Source of the DNA: Deltaproteobacteria bacterium
GTDB taxonomy: Bacteria > Desulfobacterota > Binatia > Binatales > Binataceae
Length of the DNA: 64,000 nt
Assembly (NCBI GenBank): GCA_021780225.1
Contig: JAJXZF010000026.1
Location: 94,112-158,111 of the forward strand
Reading direction: 5' to 3'
Below the pieces are notes generated by a model. That model searched no databases. It saw only the letters and a program-made list of their open reading frames with translations, and was not told the DNA's origin. This document shows positions 1-7,871 of the stretch, in pieces. The position numbers and the translations under genes were made by a program. The stretch's first letter is position 1. Each line of letters opens with the position of its first letter.

Positions 1-565
1 CGCGCTCCGCGGCGCCATCGAAGCGGCCCTGCTCCGGCGCCAGAATCGTGTAGGCGATCCGCGCTTCGGCAAGCGCCGCGAGCGTCGGCTCATCGACGCC
101 GCATTCCGGCAGCCACATCCCTTCCGGGCGCCTTCCGAACCGGTAGGCGAAATCCTCGATTCCCCACGCGATCTGCACGGCTTTGTCGCGATCGCTGAGC
201 AGCGGCAGAATCGAATGGTTGTAGGCCTGCGCGATCGCCGGCCCATGTCCGCCGTGGCGCGCCGCGCCCGCCTCGTCGCCCCGGCGAATCGCGCGCCACG
301 CGGCCCGGCCATGGCGCTCCAGCCACGACGCCAGCGTCGGGCCGAAATTGAAATTGAGCGCTTCGTAGTTGTTGCGGATGCGAACCACCCGCCCCTCCAT
401 CGTATGGGCGTGGGCGTTGGCGTTGTAACACTCGCTCAGAATCCGCTCGTTCCAGTTCGGAAACGGCGCCGCGCCGTGCTCGGGCGCGATCAATCCGGTC
501 CACGGACTTTCGCGCGGCGGCTGGTAGAAATGGCCGTGAATTATTATATGCCGCGGTTCGCTCAT
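1..565 (-). CDS. GH57 glycoside hydrolase, DUF3536 type, N-terminal part (runs off left edge)
   Basis: About 188 codons of a glycoside hydrolase family 57 protein are visible; the rest lies beyond the left edge. Seen: HGHFYQPPRESPW at residues 10-22, then AHTMEGRVVRIRNNYE, LNFNFGPTLASWL and MWLPECGVDE, which follow the N-terminal half of the GH57 alpha-amylase/alpha-mannosidase-like family that carries a C-terminal DUF3536. Such enzymes are cytoplasmic and act on alpha-glucans; the exact substrate is not predictable. The ATG at 563-565 directly precedes the conserved block. It begins 33 bp after the upstream MaoC gene stops, so it may share that transcript, although it fits better with the glucan genes at 47-62 kb. 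Family is secure, function inferred. Confidence 0.85.
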   Translation of the reverse strand, partial: MSEPRHIIIHGHFYQPPRESPWTGLIAPEHGAAPFPNWNERILSECYNANAHAHTMEGRVVRIRNNYEALNFNFGPTLASWLERHGRAAWRAIRRGDEAGAARHGGHGPAIAQAYNHSILPLLSDRDKAVQIAWGIEDFAYRFGRRPEGMWLPECGVDEPTLAALAEARIAYTILAPEQGRFDGAAER

Positions 566-598
566 CGGGCGCGCGCAGTTGGCTTCAGCGGACGACGC

Positions 599-1021
599 TC
601 AGGCCGCCGCGACCGCGAAGCTGCCCTTGACCGCCGCCTCGCCCTTCTGGTTGACGACCTCAAGCTCGCCCTCGATCAGTTTCTCGCCGTTTTTCTCGCT
701 CTTGCCGGTCACCTTGCCGCGGCAGGTCAGGGTGTCTCCCGGCCAGACCTGGCGGGCGAAACGCACCTTGAAGCGGCGCACCTGCCCGGCGCCTGCGAAA
801 TCCGTCAGACAGCGCGACAGGCATCCCGCCGTCCACATGCCCTGCGCGAACACCGTGGGGATTCCGGCCGCCTCGACGAAGGTCTGATCGTAGTGCAGCG
901 GCACGAAGTCGCCCGAGGCGCCCGCATAGCGCACGAAGTCGGGACGCGACACGTTATCGATCGTCACGGTTGGAATCGCGTCGCCGGCCTTCACGTCGTT
1001 GTATTTGATTTTCGCCGCCAT
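599..1021 (-). CDS. MaoC-like (R)-specific enoyl-CoA hydratase / dehydratase
   Basis: A 140-residue single hot-dog protein of the MaoC family, which hydrates enoyl-CoA or dehydrates 3-hydroxyacyl thioesters. Seen: the hydratase region around residues 32-55 (YAGASGDFVPLHYDQTF), with the Asp and His expected for catalysis, then GIPTVFAQGMWTAG and a basic FKVRFARQVWPGDTL strand typical of the family. The preceding gene (1100-1558) encodes a second, FAS1-like hot-dog protein, so the two probably form a heteromeric hydratase as in ChsH1/ChsH2- or HadAB-type pairs. It belongs to a minus-strand run SDR, acyl-CoA dehydrogenase, hot-dog 1, hot-dog 2. The natural acyl substrate is unknown. Confidence 0.88.
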   Translation of the reverse strand: MAAKIKYNDVKAGDAIPTVTIDNVSRPDFVRYAGASGDFVPLHYDQTFVEAAGIPTVFAQGMWTAGCLSRCLTDFAGAGQVRRFKVRFARQVWPGDTLTCRGKVTGKSEKNGEKLIEGELEVVNQKGEAAVKGSFAVAAA

Positions 1022-1099
1022 CGCCGTTTCTTCCTCGCTAATCCGAATCGGGCGCGGGCCGGCTGGTCCGCGCGCAAGTTTAATCGCGCCGCGAACGCT

Positions 1100-1558
1100 T
1101 CAGCCGCCGACCGCCTGGCCGGTCTCGACCAGCGTGCCGCGCGCGTAGGCGACCACCTCGCCCTTTTGATTTTTGTATTCGGTCTCGGTGACCATGAAGG
1201 TCATCTTGCCGCCGCGGCCGCCCGCTTTTTCGTAAACGTCGGCGATCCGCGAGGTTCCGGTCAGCACGTCGCCGACGAAGATCGGCTTGAGGAACTCGAA
1301 TTCCTGCTCGCCGTGCAGAATCCGGCGCAAATCGAAGTTGGCGGCCGGCATCGAATCCTCGCCCATCCAGAACGCCGCCACCTGCAGGAAGGTCGGCGGC
1401 ACGGGGACGCCGCCGCACTCCTTCTTCGCCAGCTCCGGATTGAAATAGACCGGATTCGGATCGCGGATCGCGCGCGCGAATTCGCGCACCTTGCTCCACT
1501 CGATCGGCATCGTGAACGGTTTGCCGGTCTTGCCGACAATGCTCTTGTCGATTGGCAT
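1100..1558 (-). CDS. FAS1-like dehydratase-domain (HadA-like) MaoC partner protein
   Basis: A 152-residue hot-dog protein resembling the MaoC N-terminal/FAS1-like dehydratase domain. Seen: IVGKTGKPFTMPIEWSKVRE at the N terminus, FARAIRDPNPVYFN, then VPVPPTFLQVAAFW and ILHGEQEFEFLKPIFVGDVL, the usual order for this domain. Known members lack or share catalytic residues and pair with a true MaoC hydratase; the next gene downstream (599-1021, 78 bp away) is that candidate partner. It starts at the ATG 1556-1558, 64 bp after the acyl-CoA dehydrogenase stop. Role inferred: the hydration step after acyl-CoA dehydrogenation. Confidence 0.85.
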   Translation of the reverse strand: MPIDKSIVGKTGKPFTMPIEWSKVREFARAIRDPNPVYFNPELAKKECGGVPVPPTFLQVAAFWMGEDSMPAANFDLRRILHGEQEFEFLKPIFVGDVLTGTSRIADVYEKAGGRGGKMTFMVTETEYKNQKGEVVAYARGTLVETGQAVGG

Positions 1559-1622
1559 CGGATTATTTTCCTCTTTCGCCCGGATATGGTTCGCGGCCGA
1601 ACGCTTCGGGTCCGCCGCCGCT

Positions 1623-2753
1623 TCACAAATTGATTCCCTGCGCCACCAGTTCGCGGTTCCAGGTCGCGTCGCCGAAGGTGAATTCCGAGGATTTCGCGCG
1701 CTTGAAATAGAGGTGCAGGTCGTGATCCCAGGTGAAGCCGATTCCGCCGTGCACCTGAATCGCCTCCGCCGTCACCTTGCGATAGGCGTCGGAGGCCGCC
1801 GCTTTGGCCAGCGCCGCCGCCAGCGGCGCCTCCGCAACTTCGTTGCTCACCGCCCACGCTGCGTAGTAGACGGCGGACTTCGCGCTCTCGACGTCCACCA
1901 TCATGTTGGCGCACTTGTGCTGAACGGCCTGAAAGCTGCCGATCGGCCGGCCGAACTGCACGCGCATCTTGGCGTATTCGACCGACATTTCAAGCGCCTT
2001 CTGCGCGCCGCCCATCATCTCCGCCGCCAGCATCACCTTGCCGCGATCGATCGTGTCGCGCAGCGTCTTCCAGCCGCCGCCCGCCGCTCCGAGCGCTTCG
2101 TCCGCGCCGGCGCGAACGCCGTTGAGCCGCACCTCGGAGAGTTTGCGGGTTTGATCCATCGTCTTGAGCGGCGCGATTTCGACTCCCGCCCGGCGCGCAT
2201 CGATCGCGAACAGCGTCACGCCGTCCTCGCCGGCGCCGCCGGTGCGCGCGGCGACGATCAGGAGGTCCGCCAGATGGGCGTCGTTGACGAACAGCTTGAC
2301 GCCGTCGAGCGTGAAGCCGTCGGCGGATTTCTGCGCGGCCGCCTTGATTCCGGCGGCGTCCCAACCGCCCGGCGGCTCCATCCATGCGAGCGCCGCGATC
2401 GTCTCGCCGGCCGCGATCTTCGGCAGTATCGCGCGCTTTTGCGCGTCCGAACCGGCGCGCCGAATCGCCTCCGCGGCCATCGCGGTCCAGATAAACGGCG
2501 ACGGCAGCAGCGCCCGCCCCATCTCTTCCATCACCAGCGCGAGATCGACATAGGTCAGACCGGCGCCGCCGAATTCCTCAGGAATCGCAAGCCCGGTCCA
2601 TCCCAGCCCGGCCATCTTTTTCCAGACGGCCGGGTCGTAACCGCGCTCATCCTCCATCAGGCGGCGCACCGCCGCCGGCGGACATTCCTTGTCGAGCAAC
2701 CCGCGCGCGCTGGCGCGCAACATCTCCTGCTCTTCGCTGAATCCAAAGTCCAC
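1623..2753 (-). CDS. Acyl-CoA dehydrogenase (FadE-type, FAD dependent)
   Basis: A 376-residue acyl-CoA dehydrogenase that should oxidise an acyl-CoA to the 2-enoyl-CoA and pass electrons to ETF. Seen: N-terminal MDFGFSEEQEMLRASARGLL, the helical segment PEEFGGAGLTYVDLALVMEE, middle beta domain LAWMEPPGGWD, and C-terminal RVQFGRPIGSFQAVQHKCAN and QVHGGIGFTWDHDLHLYFKR, where FAD and substrate helices lie. The start is a GTG at 2751-2753 with an AAAGGTG stretch upstream. It lies between an SDR gene and two hot-dog hydratase genes, giving a dehydrogenase-hydratase-SDR set like a partial beta-oxidation spiral; no thiolase is present. Confidence 0.9.
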   Translation of the reverse strand: MDFGFSEEQEMLRASARGLLDKECPPAAVRRLMEDERGYDPAVWKKMAGLGWTGLAIPEEFGGAGLTYVDLALVMEEMGRALLPSPFIWTAMAAEAIRRAGSDAQKRAILPKIAAGETIAALAWMEPPGGWDAAGIKAAAQKSADGFTLDGVKLFVNDAHLADLLIVAARTGGAGEDGVTLFAIDARRAGVEIAPLKTMDQTRKLSEVRLNGVRAGADEALGAAGGGWKTLRDTIDRGKVMLAAEMMGGAQKALEMSVEYAKMRVQFGRPIGSFQAVQHKCANMMVDVESAKSAVYYAAWAVSNEVAEAPLAAALAKAAASDAYRKVTAEAIQVHGGIGFTWDHDLHLYFKRAKSSEFTFGDATWNRELVAQGINL

Positions 2754-2870
2754 GACGGATCACCTTTCCCGATAATGCCACAGCCCGCCGCCATCCTCGA
2801 TAGCGCGGACAAGCCGCGACAGTTTTCACAGCGCGAAACCGGATACCATGGGCCAGCCCGGCCCGACAAG

Positions 2871-3677
2871 TCACTCCTTGCGATCCTGCTCCTCAAGTTG
2901 CAGCAACTCGAAATCGCGCACGTTGCCGCCGTCGACGATCAGCGTCTCGCCGGTGATGAAGCTGGCGGCGGCGGACGCCAGGAAGATGCACGGGTAGGCG
3001 ATATCCTCGGGCCGACCGAAACGGCCGAGCGCACGCGCCCGCAGCATCGCGTCCTTCACCTTCTCGTTGGGCCAGATGCGTTCCGCGGCCCCTTCGGTCG
3101 TGACCGGACCGGGGGCGATGCAGTTGACGCGGATTCCATGCCGGCCCCATTCGCCGGCGTGCGCCGTCGTCAGCCGGATCACGCCCGCCTTCGACGCCGA
3201 ATAGGGCAGCATCGTCGAGGAGCCGTGGACGCCCGCGGTGGACGACAGGTTGATTATTACGCCGGGGCTTTTCTGCGCCAGGAACTGCCGCGCCGCCGCC
3301 TTCGAGCAGAAAAAAACGCCGTCTAGATTGATCGCGACCACCGCCCGCCAGGCGTTGGGCGAAAGCTTGAGGCTGGGCGCCGTGATGCTCGCGCCGTGGT
3401 TGTTGATCATCACGTCGAGCCGCCCGAAATGGCGCGCCGCCGCGGCGATCATCTCGTCGCACTTGGCGGCGTCGCGCACGTCCACGACGAACATCTCGCA
3501 GCGGCCGCCCTCCTTGCGGATACCGTCGCGGACCGGCTCCAGATGCTCGGCGCTGCGGCTGGCGATCAACACCGGCGCGCCGCGCAGCGCGAATTCGCGG
3601 GCGATCGAGATGCCGATGCCGGTGCCGCCGCCGGTGACGATCGTGACCTTGCCCTCGACGCTGAATACGTCTTTCAA
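2871..3677 (-). CDS. SDR family NAD(P)-dependent oxidoreductase
   Basis: Classical short-chain dehydrogenase of 268 residues, probably oxidising a 3-hydroxyacyl or related secondary alcohol. Seen: the nucleotide-binding GGGTGIGISIA turn, NNHGAS, the catalytic serine in IINLSSTAG, and YSASK. I chose the TTG at 3675-3677 because GGGGAGG lies 10 nt upstream and the protein then begins just before the first Rossmann strand. An in-frame ATG at 3842 would add a 55-residue Arg-rich leader with no family resemblance. The gene is followed after 117 bp by the acyl-CoA dehydrogenase and is likely first in this minus-strand operon. Confidence 0.85.
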   Translation of the reverse strand: MKDVFSVEGKVTIVTGGGTGIGISIAREFALRGAPVLIASRSAEHLEPVRDGIRKEGGRCEMFVVDVRDAAKCDEMIAAAARHFGRLDVMINNHGASITAPSLKLSPNAWRAVVAINLDGVFFCSKAAARQFLAQKSPGVIINLSSTAGVHGSSTMLPYSASKAGVIRLTTAHAGEWGRHGIRVNCIAPGPVTTEGAAERIWPNEKVKDAMLRARALGRFGRPEDIAYPCIFLASAAASFITGETLIVDGGNVRDFELLQLEEQDRKE

Positions 3678-3879
3678 CTCCGTGAAGCCTCCCCGAAAGG
3701 GTCGCCGCAGCCTTGCGGCGCGGCACGTCTCTTTCATGTATCGCACGCCGAGGTTCTCGGCCAAACCCCCGCGCGCGGATCGCTTCGACCAGATGCGGCT
3801 CTGCCGCGCCCGCCGATGGTTTACCGGGTCAAGCCTGTTCATGACCGGCTCAGCAGGCGCGAATCGATGTCACAATTTG

Positions 3880-3908
3880 TTGACTTTATTGCCATAAAAA
3901 ACTAAATA
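3880..3908 (+). promoter_or_regulatory. Sigma70-type promoter for the secreted protein at 3971
   Basis: TTGACT (3880-3885), a 17-nt spacer and TAAATA (3903-3908) form a near-consensus housekeeping promoter in a locally AT-rich stretch of an otherwise GC-rich window. It faces the secreted protein gene, whose ATG lies 62 bp downstream with a GGGGAGG Shine-Dalgarno sequence. No operator is recognised. Confidence 0.7.
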
Positions 3909-3970
3909 ACGGCGAATAGAAGTTGAACAATGTCGGATTTTCCGACCAAAACCCAAAAGGGGAGGAAGTC

Positions 3971-4693
3971 ATGAGGAATCGAGTCAGGTTTGCAACCGTG
4001 GCGATGGTCGCGGCGACGTTGATCGCCGGAACGGCCTTCGCCCAATCCGCCGGCAGCTTCGCCGGCGATTTCCTCGGACCGAATGGCGTCGCGAATATCG
4101 TTACGACGCAAGTCTGTTCGGCAACCGATAGCACCTGCCTGTCAACCCAAACGGTTCCCTTGCTGACGGCCACGGTCAAGGTGTCGGGCGCCAGCAACAA
4201 ATCCCTGATGTTGATGGGCTCGCTCGAGGACGCGCTCTACACCGACACCTCGAACAGTGGCGGCGGCAGCAAAAGCACGTCGTCCGCGACCGGCAGCATC
4301 GTGGTGACGCCGGTCGTCACCGGCGGCGGATGCCCCGCCGGCGGATGTCCGGTTTACCCGAGCTCGGTGACTTTCGCGGCGCGGACCCAGACTCTGACCG
4401 CCAATCTCGGAAGTTGTTCTGTGACCGGTGGAACCACCACGCTTACCTGCACCGACACCGACACGATCGATTTGCTGCTGAGCACGATGTCGGCGAATTC
4501 GTTCAACTTCCTGATGCCGAACATGGGTGAAGGCGTTTACACCGTAACCTTCAACGTCGCCATCACCGCGAGCGCGACCTCGGATTCGCTCAGCGCCGGC
4601 GCGACCGCCAAGGCAGGAATCGATGTCGCCAGCCTCGGCGTGCTGACGGTGCAGACGCAGACGCCGTTCAATTCGTTGAATTTCAGCGACTGA
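3971..4693 (+). CDS. Secreted protein of unknown function
   Basis: I do not recognise this 240-residue protein. It has a clear Sec signal peptide (basic MRNRVRF, a hydrophobic core, cleavage probably after GTAFA) and a mature part rich in Thr, Ser, Ala and Gly. Cysteines occur in pairs, as in CSATDSTC and CPAGGCPVYP and around CSVTGG, suggesting disulfides and a beta-rich exported or surface protein. The ATG at 3971 follows GGGGAGGAAGTC. It stands alone, with a strong predicted promoter upstream and a GC-rich hairpin just downstream, so it is probably monocistronic and well expressed. Confidence 0.75.
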   Translation: MRNRVRFATVAMVAATLIAGTAFAQSAGSFAGDFLGPNGVANIVTTQVCSATDSTCLSTQTVPLLTATVKVSGASNKSLMLMGSLEDALYTDTSNSGGGSKSTSSATGSIVVTPVVTGGGCPAGGCPVYPSSVTFAARTQTLTANLGSCSVTGGTTTLTCTDTDTIDLLLSTMSANSFNFLMPNMGEGVYTVTFNVAITASATSDSLSAGATAKAGIDVASLGVLTVQTQTPFNSLNFSD

Positions 4694-4711
4694 CCTTTCT
4701 TTTTGTCGAAT

Positions 4712-4744
4712 CGGCCGCGCCGTCTGGCAAGGGCGGCGCGGCCG
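4712..4744 (+). terminator. GC-rich hairpin terminator after the secreted protein gene
   Basis: A perfect 11-bp stem (4712-4722 pairs with 4734-4744, CGGCCGCGCCG) with an 11-nt loop begins 18 nt after the stop codon and is followed by TAATTT. The U-tract is weak, so it may act only partly as an intrinsic terminator. Confidence 0.55.
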
Positions 4745-4847
4745 TAATTTCTGCCGCCCATCCGCAAGCACGAATGACAAGCAATTAATGGGATGCCGGA
4801 GCGCCGAGCGTTGACCGCTCGCGCCGGCGGCGAAATTCCGGATGCGC

Positions 4848-5306
4848 CTAAACGACGCGGGCCGCGGCGGCGCCAACACTGCGCGCGACGGCGGCGCGAC
4901 GGCCGCGCGGTCGCGCCCGGATTTGCATCTCGGATGCGCCCGAGCTTTCGATTCGGCGGCGGCGCTGAACGGCATGCTTCCAGCCAATCACGCGCCGCCG
5001 CAACAACCCCGCATCGATTCCCAAAGCCTCGCAAACGATGGTGAAACTGAGCGCGTTGGCGCCCGGCGTATCGCGCATGATCCAGCGCTCCGCGTCCACG
5101 TATAAACGCCGGGCCGGGGTCAATCGCGCATGCGCGCCCTTCTGATAAACATTTATCGCATCGGTCAGCAGCGCCAGCATCAGGCGCTGCTCGCCGGACA
5201 GGCGATGGCCGCCCGACACGTCATAGTACTGGCACGGCAGGATTAGATCAGAACTGCCGGAGGCGAAAGCCGGCTCGCTGGATACGGCGCAAAATCTCGA
5301 ACTCAT
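4848..5306 (-). CDS. Conserved hypothetical protein (small regulatory-like family)
   Basis: A 152-residue protein whose centre resembles short conserved proteins often seen in Desulfobacterota-type genomes: a Leu-rich RLSGEQRLMLALLTDAINVY helix, then RRLYVDAERWIM and FTIVCEALGIDAGLLRRRVI, which looks like a helix-turn-helix. I do not know its function; a DNA-binding or sigma-factor-linked role is only a guess. The ATG at 5304-5306 has AGGGGA 8 nt upstream; an in-frame start farther upstream would add a low-complexity leader. The C-terminal 30 residues are Arg/Ala-rich and may be disordered. Neighbours give no hint. Confidence 0.6.
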   Translation of the reverse strand: MSSRFCAVSSEPAFASGSSDLILPCQYYDVSGGHRLSGEQRLMLALLTDAINVYQKGAHARLTPARRLYVDAERWIMRDTPGANALSFTIVCEALGIDAGLLRRRVIGWKHAVQRRRRIESSGASEMQIRARPRGRRAAVARSVGAAAARVV

Positions 5307-5517
5307 CGACGATGTCCCCTGCGATCGAAGTCCGTCGCGCATCCGGCGCTCGCCGCTTCCCCCGAAGCGGGAAAATCCAGCGCCTGAGCGAACGATCAAT
5401 TCGACCGACGAACATTGAACACCGCCGCTCCGCATTTGGTTCCAGAAATTTCTCTGAAAAAACACGGATCCAAGCGTCGAGAGCGGAGTCTCCGAAGTAA
5501 AGATTAAGCGAATTAAT

Positions 5518-6000
5518 TCAACCGCCGAGCCGTTGTAGCGCGGCCCGCGCTTTATCGACCGATCCCGCGTCGGCTTGCGGACCCGCGGCCGACGCCGCCA
5601 GACGATAGTGGACGACGGCCGAGGCGCGGTCGCCCATCGTTTCGTATATGTTCGCCAGATTAAGCTGCGCCTCGGCGCTTTGCGGACAGGCGGTCACGGC
5701 ATCCTGATAGTAACCGACGGCGGCTTTAACCTCGCCCGCGGCCATTCGTTCGCCGCCTTTTCGCGTCGCCTCGTGCATCACCGCCGGATCGCACGCGCCT
5801 GGTTTGGGTGGGGCCGTACTGTACGCATTCGCGGCGTTACGCGCTTTAAGCGCGGCGACTTCGCGTTGCAGTTCAGCGAGTTGGACACGCTGCTCGGACA
5901 ACTCCTGCTTGTTGGCGTCGATCTGGCCTTGCATGCATCCGCCAATGCCGAAGGCCGCAAGCAAAACCAGGACAGCTATAGCGCGCACCGATCGCAGCAT
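5518..6000 (-). CDS. Lipoprotein with coiled coil and TPR-like repeats
   Basis: A 160-residue putative outer-membrane or periplasmic lipoprotein. The signal peptide ends in the lipobox GIGGC (Cys22). It is followed by a predicted coiled coil at about residues 25-60 (ANKQELSEQRVQLAELQR) and by a TPR-like pair around residues 85-140, with AVGYYQDAVTACPQSAEAQL and LANIYETMGDRASAVVHYR. This layout resembles envelope assembly or division accessory lipoproteins such as CpoB/YbgF, but no Tol-Pal genes are nearby, so that is only analogy. It is transcribed divergently from the carbonic anhydrase gene. Confidence 0.75.
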   Translation of the reverse strand: MLRSVRAIAVLVLLAAFGIGGCMQGQIDANKQELSEQRVQLAELQREVAALKARNAANAYSTAPPKPGACDPAVMHEATRKGGERMAAGEVKAAVGYYQDAVTACPQSAEAQLNLANIYETMGDRASAVVHYRLAASAAGPQADAGSVDKARAALQRLGG

Positions 6001-6112
6001 TCCGATAAGATAATCCGGCGCGCGAAAGCCAAGTCAACCGCGCGGCGTGGCCTTCCACCCAACGCCGGGTTGTCTTCGCCCAGTCGCAAACTCACAGGAG
6101 CGCCGGCGCATC

Positions 6113-6778
6113 ATGATGAAACCACGGCTTGTTATCGGTCTCGCGTTTGTGGCGATAATTCTGGTCATGAGCGGATCCACGTCAATTACAAAAGCCGCGA
6201 CGGCGGAACCTGCGGAGCTCGCGCCGACCGAGGCGTTGCAGCGGCTGCTTGAAGGCAACGCGCGCTACGTTTCGAACCGGCCGGAGCATCCCAATTCCCG
6301 GCCATCGGCGGCGCCACAACATCCGATCGCCGTGATTCTTTCATGTTCGGATTCGCGGGCGCCGTCCGAGATCATTTTCGACCAAGGCATTGGAGATCTT
6401 TTCGTGGTGCGGGTGGCAGGCAACACGTATGACAAAATGCTGCTCGAAACCATCGACTTCGGCGTCGAGAACCTGGGCGCGCGGCTGATTCTGGTGGTCG
6501 GTCACGACCAATGCGGCGCGGTCGCGGCCGCGGTCAAATCGTATCCCGATCCGCACGCCGGCGAGATGATTAGAAACATTTACCCTGCCGTAAAAGACGC
6601 CAAAGACGCCCATGGCGACCAAGGCTCGGCGGCTATTTCGATCAATGCGATTCTCGTCGCCGCGCGTCTGGCGGCGGAGCCGCAGTTGTCGCATCTGGTC
6701 GCGCACGGCAAACTCAAAATTCTGCCCGCGCGTTACGAGACGGCGACCGGCCGCGTGAAAATTCTCGGCGGCGAATGA
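6113..6778 (+). CDS. Exported beta-class carbonic anhydrase
   Basis: A 221-residue beta-carbonic anhydrase interconverting CO2 and bicarbonate at a Zn site. Seen: zinc ligands in CSDSRAPSE and GHDQCGAVAAA, with the Asp-Arg pair of the first motif. The N terminus (MMKPRLVIGLAFVAIILVMS) is a signal peptide or membrane anchor, so the enzyme should act outside the cytoplasm. I chose the ATG at 6113 (a second ATG follows at 6116), with AGGAG 12 nt upstream; in-frame codons farther upstream have no signal-peptide character. An SDR gene follows 49 bp later. Confidence 0.9.
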   Translation: MMKPRLVIGLAFVAIILVMSGSTSITKAATAEPAELAPTEALQRLLEGNARYVSNRPEHPNSRPSAAPQHPIAVILSCSDSRAPSEIIFDQGIGDLFVVRVAGNTYDKMLLETIDFGVENLGARLILVVGHDQCGAVAAAVKSYPDPHAGEMIRNIYPAVKDAKDAHGDQGSAAISINAILVAARLAAEPQLSHLVAHGKLKILPARYETATGRVKILGGE

Positions 6779-6827
6779 TTCTGGCGCGTTCCGGCGATGT
6801 GCAATTTCGATCTGGAGTGATGCGAAG

Positions 6828-7550
6828 ATGGCCAATTCGAGCGGCAAACCAGTTGCGATCGTGACGGGGGTGGGGCCGGGTTTGGGCGCCGCCCTGGCGC
6901 GGCGCTTCGCGCCCGCATACACGCTCGCAATCAACGCGCGCAGCGCCGCCTACTTGAAAGAATTGGGCGACGAATTGCGCGCGGACGGAGCCACGGTGCT
7001 CGAGACGCCCGCCGACCTCGGCGATCGCGCGCAGGCCGAGGCCGCCTTCGCGATGGTCCGGGAGCGGCTCGGCATCCCGGAAGTGCTGCTCTACAACGCC
7101 GGAACCGGGACCTGGGGCAATATCGTCGAGATAACGCCCGAGCAATTTGAGGCGACCTGGCGCGTCAATGCGTATGGCGCATTCCTGGCAGCCAAGGCCT
7201 TCGCCCCGGACATGATCGCACGCGGCCGGGGCGTGATGCTGTTCACGGGCGCGACGGCCGGCGTGAAAGCCGGGCCGCGCTCGGCGGCGTTCGGACCGGG
7301 AAAGTTCGCGATGCGCGGCTTGGCGCAATCTATGGCGCGCGATCTCTCGCCAAAAGGCATTCACGTCGCCTGGATCAACGTGGACGGCGGCATCGACACG
7401 CCGCGCGTGCGCACGCGCTACCCGCAGTTAAATCCCGACGATCTGCTCAAGCCGGAAGCGATCGCCGAGACCTACTGGCACGTCGCCCATCAGGATCGCA
7501 GCGCTTGGACGATGGAGTTGGAAGTCCGGCCGTTCAAGGAAAAATTCTGA
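6828..7550 (+). CDS. SDR family protein with altered active site
   Basis: A 240-residue Rossmann-fold protein of the short-chain dehydrogenase superfamily. The cofactor motif is seen as VTGVGPGLGAALA at residues 13-25 and YNAG follows later. The classical catalytic YxxxK is replaced by FxxxK (AFGPGKFAMRGLAQSM), and the usual Ser region reads FTGATAG. A subgroup of SDRs with Phe at this place and a GIHVAWINVDG-like strand exists, so the change is probably ancestral and not a defect. Reaction unknown. The ATG at 6828 follows GGAGTGATGCGAAG. It may be co-transcribed with the carbonic anhydrase gene. Confidence 0.82.
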   Translation: MANSSGKPVAIVTGVGPGLGAALARRFAPAYTLAINARSAAYLKELGDELRADGATVLETPADLGDRAQAEAAFAMVRERLGIPEVLLYNAGTGTWGNIVEITPEQFEATWRVNAYGAFLAAKAFAPDMIARGRGVMLFTGATAGVKAGPRSAAFGPGKFAMRGLAQSMARDLSPKGIHVAWINVDGGIDTPRVRTRYPQLNPDDLLKPEAIAETYWHVAHQDRSAWTMELEVRPFKEKF

Positions 7551-7663
7551 TTGCTGGCGGCGCCATTTCCAGTGTCCCGAGTCTGAAATTCTTTGAAGAA
7601 AAAAGCTTATGAATTGTTGATGTTTTGGCCAAAATATATGCTATGGATCTCTAACTCAGGGCA

Positions 7664-7871
7664 CTAGTGGGGCGTCGCCCGAATAAGTTAGCACTCCGCG
7701 TTTAGCTTGCGCTCGGCGTGGATGCCCGGATCAAGTCCGGGCATGACACACTCTATGCGTCGTTGCCGGGCCCAGACCCGGCAATCTATCCCTTATCGCC
7801 CCACAGTGAGCGGCCAGCGCACCGAGCTGATAAGGCATCAGATGGAAGTTATTTGCGGGACGCCACGCTAG
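7664..7871. repeat. 208-bp MITE-like repeat, copy A
   Basis: A 208-bp element bounded on both sides by CTAG, with imperfect terminal inverted repeats (20 of 26 positions match). It holds two strong internal hairpins, TGCCCGGA/TCCGGGCA and TTGCCGGG/CCCGGCAA. A second copy lies at 30996-31203 in reverse orientation. The two align without gaps at about 87% identity by eye. No coding capacity is evident. The right-hand CTAG (7868-7871) contains the TAG stop codon of the minus-strand PKD gene. The size, the inverted ends and TA inside CTAG suggest a non-autonomous IS630/Tc1-type element. Confidence 0.85.

Noticed and set aside
215..3326. Overlapping plus-strand frames opposite the acyl-CoA operon and GH57 gene
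   Set aside because: They are mirror frames of conserved minus-strand genes, with Arg-rich low-information products.
4712..4744. GC-rich palindrome as a dispersed repeat family
   Set aside because: No second copy was seen in the window; its position after a stop codon fits a terminator better.
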